Shown here one piece after another: positions 1 through 10,062 of a stretch of DNA of 64,000 nt. Source of the stretch: Zasmidium citrigriseum (Eukaryota; Ascomycota; Dothideomycetes; Mycosphaerellales; Mycosphaerellaceae); the NCBI GenBank assembly GCA_002786025.1, contig NHNW01000057.1, positions 1 through 64,000 of the forward strand, given 5' to 3'. The first letter of the stretch is position 1, and every line of letters starts with the position of its first letter. Position numbers and translations under genes: made by a program. The notes beneath the pieces are model-generated. The model was given only the letters and a program-made list of their open reading frames with translations, did no database searches and had not been told where the DNA came from.

Positions 1-1415
1 AGTCCTAAAAGGGCGATAGGTTTATAAGACTAAAAGAGATCCCTATAGAAAGCTTATAATACTAAAGTCGCGGTAGGTCGTAAAGGGGTTTAAACAAGTA
101 GAGGGACTAGATTACGATCAAACCTTTAGTTGTACTTGTCGACCTAAAACATAGCGTGCTCTATTCTATAAGGCGGCCTATCTAGATTAGGAAATATAGC
201 AATAGGACGTTAAACTAGCGTTCTCTAATTCGCCTATAGATAAAGAGATATACGTAGAGTAGCCTTATAGATTTAAAGACCCTAATAGCCGCGGAAAAGT
301 ATATAGGCTAAATATAGCCTTATATAGACTAAAACAAGTTGCGCGACAATAGTATAGGCATTTAGCTAAAATACTATCGCAATACGGCTTTAGCGTCTTA
401 CCTAAAGATAACGGGGTGTTTATAAATAGACAAACGGGTATAACTATTATATACTACGTTAACGATATGCTAATTTTCGGACTAGAACTAGAAGATATTA
501 GTACCCTTAAAGCAAACCAAAGTAAATACATAGAGGTTAGCGATCTAGGGGAAGTTAAGTACTATCTAGGAATTAAAGTTACACGAGATCGCTATAATAA
601 GACAATTAAGCTATCGCAACAAGGCTATCTCGAAAAGATCCTAGATAAGTATTATTAATAAGAGAGGTCTAACACTCGTAATAGCACCCGTAGAAGTAGG
701 TATACGACTAGAGGCTACGCCTAAAGATCGACCTACTAATATAGAGGAAACTAAAGAGTTTTAAAGGCAAATAGGCGCGTTAATATATCTAGTAATAAAG
801 ACTAGGCCAGATATCGCTTATGCGACAAATTAATACGTAAAATTCATGTCTAATCTAGACTAACCCTATTTTAGAGCGCTAAACCGAATCTAGAAGTATC
901 TAAACGGTACCCTAGACAAGAGTCTAGTCTATAACCAATCCGCGATAGAATCTATATTATACGGCTACTACGACGCGGATTAGGGGGGTTACTATACGAC
1001 TAGACGTTTAACTACGGGGTATGTCTACTTCCTAGGTAATAAAGCGCCTATTAGTTAGCGTTGTACGCTATAAAAGACAGTCGCATTATCTAGTTGTAAA
1101 GCGGAATATATAGCTTTAAAGGCCGCCGTACAAGAAGCGCTTTTCCTAAAGGATATTTACGCTAGTCTAGGAATTAAAACTAGATAACAAGATCTTATTA
1201 GTACGGATAATTAATCCGCTATACAGCTCGTAAACAATCCTAAACACTATAATAAGACTAAACATATCGATATACAATATTACTTTATACGGGAATATCT
1301 AGAAGATAAGCGAATCTTAATTAGATATATCCCTACTAAGAAGCAACTAGCTAACCTCTTTACGAAGGCATTAGATACCTATAAATTTAGGAGTTTATGC
1401 GAGAGCCTATTCTAA
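1..1415 (+). pseudogene. Ty1/copia pol 3' end (RT-RNase H), RIP-degraded
   Basis: This is the C-terminal half of a Ty1/copia polyprotein, which would have encoded the reverse transcriptase and RNase H that copy the element. The longest open piece (416-658) carries YVNDMLIFG, a mutated form of the RT active-site box YVDDMLIFG, followed by DLGEVKYYLGI. Around 960-1180 the same strand reads DAD, TTGYVYFLG, ALSSCKAEYIALKAA and LFLKDIY, which are RNase H landmarks. Around 1230-1415 it reads KTKHIDIQYYFIRE and QLANLFTKAL, the usual copia C-terminus. TAG and TAA stops fall where Trp or Gln codons are expected, and CA/TG dinucleotides are scarce, as RIP produces. The 5' part (gag, integrase) lies outside the window. 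It cannot encode a working protein. Confidence 0.9.
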
Positions 1416-1615
1416 AGGAATATAGGTGTTTAGGGAGTCTAGGAGTATATAAAGGTTAACTATATAATATTAGATAAGTATATAATAACTTAATTAAAAA
1501 GAGTCGTATACTAGGGCATTTCTAAAGGAGTAAAAGAATCCCAAGTAGCTAAGGTAAGTAAAAAAGCCTTCTATACCTAAACTAGCTCCTAGAAACTAGA
1601 ACTAGTTTAGGGGGG

Positions 1616-1992
1616 TGTATTAGAAGGCTATAGGATCTAACGCCTATAGCGATCTAACGCCTATACGGGATCTAACGCCTATAGCCTTGCTTAGTAAGCA
1701 AGGCTATTGGCGTTAGGAAGTCACGTGATGGATTACGTAATCGTCTAGAGCCTTCTAGCTAGTTCGTCCCCCCGTGTGCTAGACCTAATCGGGAAGGCGC
1801 TATATCTAATTAGGACGCTTAGTATATAAGGATTCTTCTAGTAGCTACTAGAATATATTATAGTTAATTTCTAATTAACTTATTAATTGATTCCTAATTA
1901 ATATATCGACTCTATTCTATAAGATTCTATTAGACGTAGGCATTAGTAATACGAACGTTCTAGATACGATATCGTCGTATATAAGGGTATAA
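1616..1992 (+). repeat. Copia 3' LTR, left part (interrupted)
   Basis: A short polypurine run ending in GGGGG (to 1615) precedes TGTATTAG, so the 3' LTR is taken to begin at 1616. It lies about 200 bp after the end of pol, as expected for a copia element. The LTR runs to 1992, where a Harbinger element is inserted, and resumes at 5588. Removing the insertion gives an LTR of about 447 bp ending in CGCTATA, whose last two bases would be CA before RIP. Three copies of an ~18-bp unit containing GATCTAACGCCTATA lie near 1633-1683. Confidence 0.7.
1673..1715. repeat. Near-perfect 20-bp hairpin inside the LTR
   Basis: Bases 1673-1692 pair with 1696-1715 around a 3-nt loop, with one mismatch in the arms (CCT against CCA). 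The third copy of the 18-bp direct repeat supplies the left arm. The mismatch is what a single CpA to TpA change would leave, so the hairpin was probably perfect in the ancestral LTR. It could mark transcript 3' end formation, but that is inference. Confidence 0.7.
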
Positions 1993-2013
1993 GGCCCTAT
2001 ATACTAACTATAA
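1993..2013 (+). repeat. Harbinger left terminal inverted repeat
   Basis: These 21 bp are the exact reverse complement of 5564-5584. A weaker shared block (AAGGTGG) lies further in on both sides. Confidence 0.9.
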
Positions 2014-2270
2014 CTTATAGAATAAGTTATAACTTCTAAAAATTAGTCTCAGCTAAAATAAGGTGGATTAACTTATAGTAACTTATTATAACTTCTTCGT
2101 ATACTTCTTAGAAGTTAATAACTTCTTAATAGGCCTACTTAGAGGTATCCCCTTCGAGTATAGGCTCTTAGCGCGTATCGACGTCGCTTCTTAAAGGTAG
2201 TCGCGTTACTAGTGTTATTATCTCTAAACTACGCTCTCGTAACGATATCTTAGGCTTAGTATTAATATAA

Positions 2271-3320
2271 TAACGCTCGCAAGAAGAGGAAGCGTAAGGA
2301 GGCTAACGCGAAGGATACGGCAGCTACGAAGAAGGCGAAGACTACGGCGGCGGCTACTACTCCGTTAGGCAAGGCAAACTAGAGGCAGCTAGGCGTATTA
2401 GACGCCTTCCTTAATAGCTTAATTAATATAAAGGTCTAGGGCAAGATAACGGACAATTATAACTTTAAAGAAGCGGATATAAACTCGCTCGCGGCGAGTC
2501 TAATAGCTAAATATAAGTAGGCTCTCTACGGTAAGTAGCTACTTAATAAGGCCGACTCTATAAAGGATCTATAGAAGCGTTATTAAGAGTATATTAGTTA
2601 TACTAGTAGTTAGTAGCTACCTACCTTAGAGTACCCTCTAATAGTAGAGCGAGCTACTAAAGACGAGCACTTTGTAAATAACGAGAAGTATTAACCCTTC
2701 CGTCGAATACTACTAGCTAGCTTCGATTACTACGAGCTATTATATAGTAAAGAGCTAGTAATAGGTAATAAGGCGGCCGAGGCGGATAAGCTAGTTAATA
2801 TATCGGATAGCGAGCGGCGTAGGCGTAGTCGTACCGCTAAGGGTAATAAAGAAGAAGAGGCAGCTAAAGGTAGTACTACTAAAGGTACTACTAGCGGCGA
2901 TAGTAAGGAAGAGCTAGATTAGTCTAAGAGCGAGTAATTAGCTACTACTAGTAAAGACAACGACGACGAGCCTCTCGGTAAGCCTATTAGTAAGCTAGTA
3001 ACTCGTTAAGAGTTAGTAAGACTGCCGCCGCTACTACTAATACTAAGCGAGCGCTTATTAGTAACTCTACGAGTAAGAGGTAGACGTAGCAGCTATGTAT
3101 TAGCCTATAGAGGTACTCTAGTACTAAAACGCGTCTATCGAGCGCCTTCTTTAGTAAGTAGAGCAGCCTCTTCAAGCAGTATTACGCTAGAAGACGCTAT
3201 TAATTTTATAGTAGAGGCTCGGCCGTAGAGGGCTATTATCGAGTAATATAGTATAGCTCGCTCTCGTCTAGTTTAAGCACCTTAAACGGCTCTAAGTTAA
3301 GTAATAGCTCGACTTAAGGA
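2271..3320 (+). pseudogene. Harbinger accessory Myb/SANT-like DNA-binding gene, RIP-degraded
   Basis: Reading through stops, this frame starts with a basic stretch (KKRKRK, then AATKKAKTTAA). It continues with a globular segment in which LGVLDAFLNSLI, TDNYNFKE and FRRILLASFDYYELLYS are recognisable. That order (small helical domain, an FK motif, then a PFR-x-FxYYDEL-like motif) matches Myb/SANT-like accessory proteins of PIF-Harbinger elements, which help the transposase bind DNA and enter the nucleus. An acidic Ser/Lys-rich tail follows. TAG stops stand at likely Trp and Gln positions. The boundaries are approximate. Confidence 0.6.
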
Positions 3321-4029
3321 CTTTAAGCCTTATAAGCGAATACCGCTAGAGGATAGGTTTCTATTCCTTAATAGTATACTACTAGAGGGTCGATACGCCG
3401 AGATACTTATTAACTTAGACGCTAAGGATCTTAAGTTATAGTTAACGAGTAAGGTGTCGTAGGCGAAGAAGGCGGCCGAGCCTAAGAAGTAGTTAGAGCC
3501 GCTATATTATCGTCTAAGCCTACCGTCTATTAGTAAGGCTATATACTATCCCTAAAGTTAACCGTAGATACCGTAATTGCACGGTAATTATAGGTACTTA
3601 CAGATAAGCTAGTATAGTTAATATCCGGGTAACTAGCCGCCGTCGTAAGGGCGTTATAGTAGAAGAAGGGTTAATAAAGCTAAAGAGTAGCGGGTGCTAA
3701 GAAAGTCGATATTTTGTATAATAGGAAGGGGTTAGGACTGTATATAGTAGTAGCGGACGTAGACGTCTTAATTTTGGTAAGAATTACACCCGTTTTGCGA
3801 CGTCTTAGTCTACTCAAAGCAAATACTAACGTCCTTTCTCCTATAGCTATCCTAAAGCTTTAGTACGTAATATAACGTAACGTTATTAACGACGGTATTA
3901 ATAGGATATATCGATAGGCTCTTAGCGGGATTAAGGGCTATAATTATAGCTAATTTAAAGCTATTCTCCTAAATCTAAGACTAGCGGTATTTATATGAAA
4001 AAAAGCTAAAATAGGGGTCTTATCTTAAC

Positions 4030-5300
4030 TTTACTTCCTTCCTTCTATACCCCTTCTTCCTTAATAATACTACTTCTACTATTACGAATTAAGTAATATT
4101 GCTACTATATCTCCTCCGCTATATTATCTCGGAACTCTGCTATCTTATTGTCGCCGGCGAGGCTATACGACTCTAAACTAGCGTCTATAGCCTAGTCGAT
4201 ATAGGCGTTACGATCTTCTAGCTACTATCGCTAGTCTTCGTTGTTTACGTGTTAGCTATAAATATTCATAAAGTTATAGATAATAGTAAGAGCTACGATA
4301 AAGCGAGACTACTACCGAGTCGAGAAACCTAGGTTTAGACCGTCGGTAAGGATTCGCTATCTTATCTTATAGATACTAAACAATCGCTCTATAATATTAC
4401 GATATTATAAGTGTCTAAGGTTAAAGAGCTCTTCCTTCGACTACGGCTAGAGGTTAGCTTTACCTTCTAGCTACTCTCGAAGATAGTATCTCGTCCTCTA
4501 GTATAGTATAAGGATCTACTTTATCTACTTCGGATACCCGCCGTCTATAAGGTAGTATCGCCCTAATAGCACTTTAAAGCCGCCCCTTAACGCCTTATTA
4601 AGCACCGTTCTATCGTTAGCTAACCCTTTATAGCTAGGTAGTATATATACGAAGTTAAGCTTATAATTATACACCGCTAGTACGTTCTAAGACAACACGC
4701 CCTTACGGTTACGATAATTAGACGTGTTAACGCTATTAATAGGCTAGTACTTAATATAAGAGCCGTCTAACGCACCTAGGTAGCTATAGAAGAAGGGGAA
4801 GAATCTACCGTCGTCTAGAAGTTTATATAGTAGTTCCGTAGTATAATCTAGCTATCGTATATACTTACCCGCTAGTCTATAGAGTAGGTAGCTTATCTCG
4901 CTAATCTATCGACTATAGGACTTCGGCGAATATTAGTAGGTACAGCGGAGATCGCGATAGTCCTTTTTACGGGTATAGTAGTCTAGAAAGATTACTACCT
5001 TCTCCGCTAGCGATACACGTCGTCTACTTAGTCCCTCGTCCTTAAGCTCTTCGATTAAGAGTAGTAGCGTTAGCTAGCTTAGTCGAGTTACTACTTTAGT
5101 ATACTTATTAGGCCCCTTTAAGTAGTCGTCGGTAAGCCTTTAGCTACGTTTATACGGCTCGATTAACGTCGTCGGTACCCCTAGAGGCCTATATCTTAGA
5201 CGGAGCTAGCGTAGCTAACTACGACGGTTCCTCTAGCGCTAGATAATACGAGTAACTGTCGCCGCGAGACGCTCCTTAATTAGTGCTTTAAAGCGACCCT
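4030..5300 (-). pseudogene. PIF-Harbinger DDE transposase, RIP-degraded
   Basis: On the minus strand, read through stops, the segment 4810-4500 gives YLGALDGSYIK, YRNRKGVLS, LAVYNYKLNFVYILPSYKG, ANDRTVL and YYLIDGGYPK. This is the order and spacing of the DDE_Tnp_4 nuclease core (LDG; R-x-RKG; A/S-ND-x-x-VL; D-x-GY). The three catalytic carboxylates are therefore still recognisable at D of LDG, D of ANDR and D of IDGGY. Stops lie where Trp and Gln are expected. The enzyme would have excised and inserted the element at TAA/TTA. The gene converges with the Myb/SANT-like gene. N- and C-terminal limits are approximate. Confidence 0.82.
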
Positions 5301-5563
5301 CGAAGGCGACACTATTACTACTATCTATCGTCGAAGAAGGTTTAATATTACGCTACTACGAAAGTAGTAACAAGTTAGCTAACTTCTACTATAGAAGCGC
5401 CTCGAGAGGTCCTTTTGAAATAAGTTCGCTTAACTGCCTATATTAGGTAACCCGCCGAGAAGTAGACAACTTGTCTAAGAAGTTAACTTGCGACTAGTAT
5501 ATACGAAAACCACCTTAACTTATTAGCCGACTTATTATATAAGTCTTAACTTATAGCGATAAC

Positions 5564-5584
5564 TTATAGTTAGTATATAGGGCC
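5564..5584 (-). repeat. Harbinger right terminal inverted repeat
   Basis: Exact inverted copy of 1993-2013, followed directly by the TAA duplicate at 5585-5587. Confidence 0.9.
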
Positions 5585-5587
5585 TAA

Positions 5588-5657
5588 ATAGTCTCGCTAG
5601 TTAGAAGGAATTTAAGCACTTCTCTTCTACTTATACGACCCTCCTACTTCCGCTATA
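5588..5657 (+). repeat. Copia 3' LTR, right part (after the nested insertion)
   Basis: This is the continuation of the LTR broken at 1992. It matches 5811-5884 of the second LTR copy with a few transitions and small gaps, and ends CGCTATA. Confidence 0.75.
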
Positions 5658-5665
5658 CTCTTAAA

Positions 5666-5885
5666 AGCTACTAGAATTTATCGTAGTTAATTTTTAATTA
5701 ACTTATTAATTAATTCCTAATTGATATGTGAACTATATTCTATAAGACTCTATAAGACGTACGTATTAGTAATATTAGACGTAATATCGTTATATATATA
5801 AGGGTGTAAATAGTCTCGCTAGATAGAAAGAAATTCAAGCACTTCTTATCTACTCTATACGACCCTCCTACTACTTCCGCTATAC
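5666..5885 (+). repeat. Second partial LTR copy, uninterrupted
   Basis: About 220 bp starting AGCTACTAGAAT align end to end with 1843-1992 joined to 5588-5658. The copies differ mainly by RIP-type transitions. This copy lacks the first ~227 bp of the LTR and lacks the Harbinger insertion, so it is the empty-site control that dates the insertion after LTR duplication. It is separated from the first LTR by only about 8 bp. Confidence 0.75.
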
Positions 5886-6040
5886 GTTTAATAAGGAGCT
5901 CTTATAGTACGAAGATCTATCCGACGCTTAGACAATTAGCTCATAGTTTGTAGGCTCTAGTAACTACTAAGATCTCGAGGACGAAGTAAGAGCGTAGGAG
6001 TATAGGACGAGGCGACCTTAGAAAGGAGTAGAAAAGAGGC
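5886..6040. other. RIP-mutated remnant up to the edge of the repeat block
   Basis: The sequence is still nearly free of CA and TG and shows no readable protein. It may be the start of an internal region behind the LTR copy. Normal dinucleotide use begins at about 6041. Confidence 0.5.
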
Positions 6041-6327
6041 ATGTCTCTACTAGATGGTGGACTTGCAATTCTCTGCCTCGTAGGTACATGTAGATACTAG
6101 ACTAGTACAGTTGATGTCTAGCAGTCAAATGTCTATTTCAGAATTTCGGGTACGTGGCGGCTTCGAAGGGCCTGGCCAGAGCCACGTCTTAGGAGAAGAT
6201 CTAGTTTGACTACTTCCAACTTCCTACGAATTGACCTTAGAGCGTTCTCTTACCTATGCATGCAAAGCTGTTCTTCTCTACACGCTATGAAGACAGATTA
6301 CAATGAACAAACCAATTATTACACACT

Positions 6328-9300
6328 TCACGCGACAACAACTGCACCTGCCATCCCCAATCCCTTCTCTTTCTCCTCCCTCTCCCTCTTTAGCAACACC
6401 TCCAACAGATCCGCCGTGCTATCCCTCGCCAAACCTCCAACACTTCCATTTCGATCCCGACTCAACAGACTGACACTCGCACGATGACCCTTCCAATCAT
6501 CCAGCACAGTCACAGAAGGGAACTTGCGGATCCGCACGCTCGACGCCCCATGTGAGATCGAGGAGTCACGAGAGCGAGGACGTTGTTGCGGGAGACAAGC
6601 AGCTTGATACTGGCGCGACCATTCACTGGCGCCATCGAGAGGTCCTGGTCCTTCCTCCTCTTCCTCTCTTGATGGGGAGGCGATGTGGTCGTTAGCCTGC
6701 AGGTGGAAGGTTGAGGGACGGAAGAGGTCCATTTGCGGCGCTTTGCCTTTGTCGGTCTTCGACGGTGGCGGCGAGTGATGAATGTGCTCCGCAATACTCC
6801 TCTCAAGATGCTGCTCCAGCTCATGCAAATGCGCATGGTTCGTATGGTGGTGATGAGACTCTGCGCCTGGAATATGGGGCACCATCTCCAGCTCTGGGTG
6901 GGCGACGCTGCCAGTGTTTGCTGAGACGGAAGTGCGACGGTTGGCACCGCGGAAACCTTCGCCTCGGGAGAGCATGTCCTTGTAGTATTGAATGATGTTG
7001 CTGAAGGCGCGAGAAGGAGATTTGATCAAGGAGCGGTTGGACTTGCGGCTGCCGCGAGCTGTGGATGACTTGCTCAGTGGCGAAATTGGTGGAGGGGAAG
7101 AGTTGCCGTTGGCAAAGTCGCGGGCGATGACATGGTCTTTTTGTCCGGCGGAGCCACAGCGTTCATCACGAGTGTGCGAGGGGAACTTGGACCACGATGC
7201 AAGGTTGGTTCCGATCCTGGGAGAAGCAGACGTGCCTCTGTACCGAGTCGGTGATACAGTGCTGGCAGTGGTCGTTTTATGCTGGCGAGACGAAGCATCA
7301 TCATACGTCGTGACCAGACTCAGCTTTCTCATCGGCGTAGCAGTACCAGCATGAGGTGGCTCCAGCATGTTACCAACACTGGCACTGGGCTTCAACTCCG
7401 ATTGATCAAGAGGATCGAACAGCTCATTGTGCTCCTGGATGCTTGGCGGCGGGAGACTGCTCCCAGCAGGGCCAAATGAACTCTTGAAGACTGGCAGCGG
7501 CAGATCATGATGACCCATGCTCTCCCGACGTTTGCTTTCAGAACGGAACATGGCTTTCTCCTGCTGGTGCTTCTTCAAGGCTTGTCCCATCAAGGTCTTG
7601 CCAGCTTCGTCAAGGGCATGAGCACGGCTGAGCTTGCGGCGAAGACGGCTGGACCTCTCCTCTTCAACTTCATCTTCTGAGATGTCATGTAGTTTCTGCA
7701 AGTTTGGGGCGCTGACAGCAGATGGTGTGATGACAGACGGACGTCGACGGTCGTCGCCACCGACGGTGAGGCTTCTTTCATAGTCGGCCAAAGTTGGTCG
7801 ACGCTCTTGCGGATAGTTCGATGCAGTGAACGAGCGGCTGTCTCCATGTCAGTCAAAGCACCGTGAAGTCAGAACGGCTTGCACATACCGATGCATCGGA
7901 TTGTCGGTAAGCTCATACTGCACGGTAAGTGTATCCCTCCGATCTCTCTCATCGCCAGCGCCATCGTAGCCACCAGAACGACTCGTGGACGGTCTCGTCA
8001 ACAGCATCGGCGACGAGATGCTCCGAATCTGCTGCCTTCGACTTCCGGGCCGCAAGAATTTGAAGATCGAGCGGCGCTTGCGGACGGTCTTTCTTGGTGG
8101 CGATCTGACAGGCGATGTCGTCGAGGTTGTTGTGGATGTTTCGGCGACTGGCGTTGGCGGCAAGGGCTTCTCTTGCAGCAACCGAGGAGAGCATGCTGGT
8201 GGAACTTCCTCGATGTCTGGCTGCTCATCTTGATCTTTCAGTGGCCATCCGTCGCAAACGGTGGCGTTGAGGTCGTGTGGGATGGAAGGAATTTGGCCAT
8301 CTTCAGCGCTGGTTCCTGGTCTTGTGTAGATTGATGGACTGTACACTTGTGATCGCCTCGTTGAACCCATGGGCAACGGCGGCGTTGGACTCCGACTGAT
8401 GTTCCACGGATGGGCGTCCAAGTAGCTCTGGACGTCAGGATGGTCAGTTCCAGAGTCTATGGACATCGCAGAGGTGCACTCAATAGCTCGTCTGATGGCG
8501 ATGGGATCCAAATGTGAGCTCTTGCTTCGCGGCAGGCCTTCAGGAGCATCTGCTGGGCCATCACCCGACTTCGTCGATGGGTCATTGTTCTCATCTGCAG
8601 ATGTCACGCGAGTGGTGCCGCCAGCAGCCCTCGAGAGCAAGGTGCCGATACTGAGACTCGAGTTGCTCTTGCCTCTCGCTCGCATATGCGGACTCGCGAC
8701 AGCCAGAGGTGGGCCATCACCATCAGTAGTCGTAATGGCCTGGCCAATGATCGGATATGCAGACCTCGTCTTCCTCAAAGGCCTCGATGGAATCTCCTCT
8801 GCAGGTCCCTAACCCCAGAGAAGATTCGGCGAGCTGGCTGCTTTGGGAAGGGAGGCCTCGTCAAGTCGAGCGGCGACTCGCATGGCAATGTCGGCGACAT
8901 CGTCCTCAGAGGTCAGTGGTCTGAGACTCATCAGTCAGCCACTCGGTCGATCACTGAAGTGAAGTCAAACATACCCGTCCTCAACCTTCCCACCCTCCTC
9001 ACCACCAAGACAAACCACCTCCCGACTGCCCAGAATCCTCGCATCCTCATCGTACGTCCCACTAACCGGCAAACTCCCCAAAACAACATCTTCAGCACCA
9101 TCAACAGCACTGACCCTCAAGGTCTTGCAACTCTTTCTCCCCAGCTTCAGTCTCACCTTGTCCGTGAACTTCGGACTCTTCAGGATGCTTCCATCCACAC
9201 GGACGATCTCGCTCTGTCGACGTCGAGGCAAGAACCGCAGCGCGTCCGGGTGATCTTGTGGGAGAGATGCTACGGCGAAGATCGCGTCGTCGATGCCCGG

Positions 9301-9369
9301 TGGGGGACGGTAAGGTGGTGTTGGGGATTCGAGTTGGCGGGGGTGGGTGCAGCAGAGGCGCGAGGCCAT
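6328..9369 (-). CDS. Ser/Pro-rich hypothetical protein, three exons, with one in-frame TAG
   Basis: I do not recognise the family. The model has exon 1 at 9369-8975, intron 8974-8921 (54 nt, GTATGT), exon 2 at 8920-7889, intron 7888-7838 (51 nt, GTATGT) and exon 3 at 7837-6328. All junctions are in phase, giving 978 codons. The protein is low in complexity and rich in Ser, Pro, Arg and His. It has a basic patch (RKRRSIFKFLRPGSRR) in the middle and a charged C-terminal helix (LLKREREEKEKG). Codon 169 (8811-8809) is TAG, with coding-like sequence in the same frame on both sides. Either a short upstream gene (168 aa) and a second gene starting near 8685 exist, or an intron was missed, or the gene is broken. 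The first ATG is at 9369; the frame is open further upstream to a TTG. Confidence 0.55.
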
Positions 9370-10062
9370 TGTCTCGTATGGGTCGAAGAAGTAAAATGTC
9401 GGTATCAATGTGATGCGTTCTCCAAGACCGTTCCAAGACGATTGAAAACAAGAGTCGCTCTATGCCAATGAGGTGAAGCCAACGACGAGAGCAAAGAGAA
9501 GTTGAAGGACAAGGAGAGGAAGTAAACACACCACCAACACCTGCCGCTGATGCGAGTTTGAAAGGGAAGCGGCTTCGGGTCCAACATAGTACATTCGAGG
9601 CAGCTATTACTCTATGAAAGAAGCAGCAACGCCCGCCCATGCATCAATCGCACTTGATCATGCTTTTTTCGTCGAGCCCACGGCCCGCAGGACCATTCCA
9701 AAAGACAGGCAGTCTAACCTTGTCTCTATCTCTTGCGAGAACACATCGACGACGAAACGTTGAGAGTCGTCGATAATCCCATTCCATCCCTTCCCAAAAA
9801 GCAAACTTTTCATTCTTTCATCGTCGTCATCTCCCCTCCCATTCCTGTTGAACTCCTCGCTGATAAGACGTTGAGTATTGAGTAAACTCGGGTATCACAG
9901 TGTTGAAAATGGCGAAGCCGGGTTGAGTGTGGCTGCCACGGAACAGAAAACAAATCTAAATCATCCCTCGCCCAAAGAGTCCATTTTGGTTTCCTCTTTC
10001 AATATGCGCCGATGTACGCCGACCCATTCAAGGATGATGATCTAGAAGCAGTCGAGAAGCAT
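9370..10062. promoter_or_regulatory. Intergenic: MET6 3' flank and promoter of the Ser/Pro-rich gene
   Basis: About 690 bp between two minus-strand genes. I see no further gene. The sequence directly upstream of 9369 is open in frame for some codons but lacks another ATG. Confidence 0.5.

Larger units (their letters stand above)
1993..5584. mobile_element. PIF-Harbinger DNA transposon, RIP-degraded, nested in the copia LTR
   Basis: The 3592-bp element is bounded by identical 21-bp terminal inverted repeats beginning GGCCCTATATACTAAC. Each end is flanked by TAA (1990-1992 and 5585-5587), the 3-bp T(A/T)A target duplication typical of PIF-Harbinger. It carries the family's two convergent genes: a Myb/SANT-like gene on the plus strand and a DDE transposase on the minus strand. 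Joining the flanks across it restores a continuous LTR matching the uninterrupted copy at 5666-5885, so the insertion is directly demonstrated. Both genes are full of stops and CA/TG depletion, so the copy is inactive. The autonomous family may survive elsewhere in the genome. Confidence 0.88.

Noticed and set aside
5886..6040. A copia gag start behind the second LTR copy
   Set aside because: No primer-binding site or gag-like protein could be recognised in the RIP-mutated sequence.
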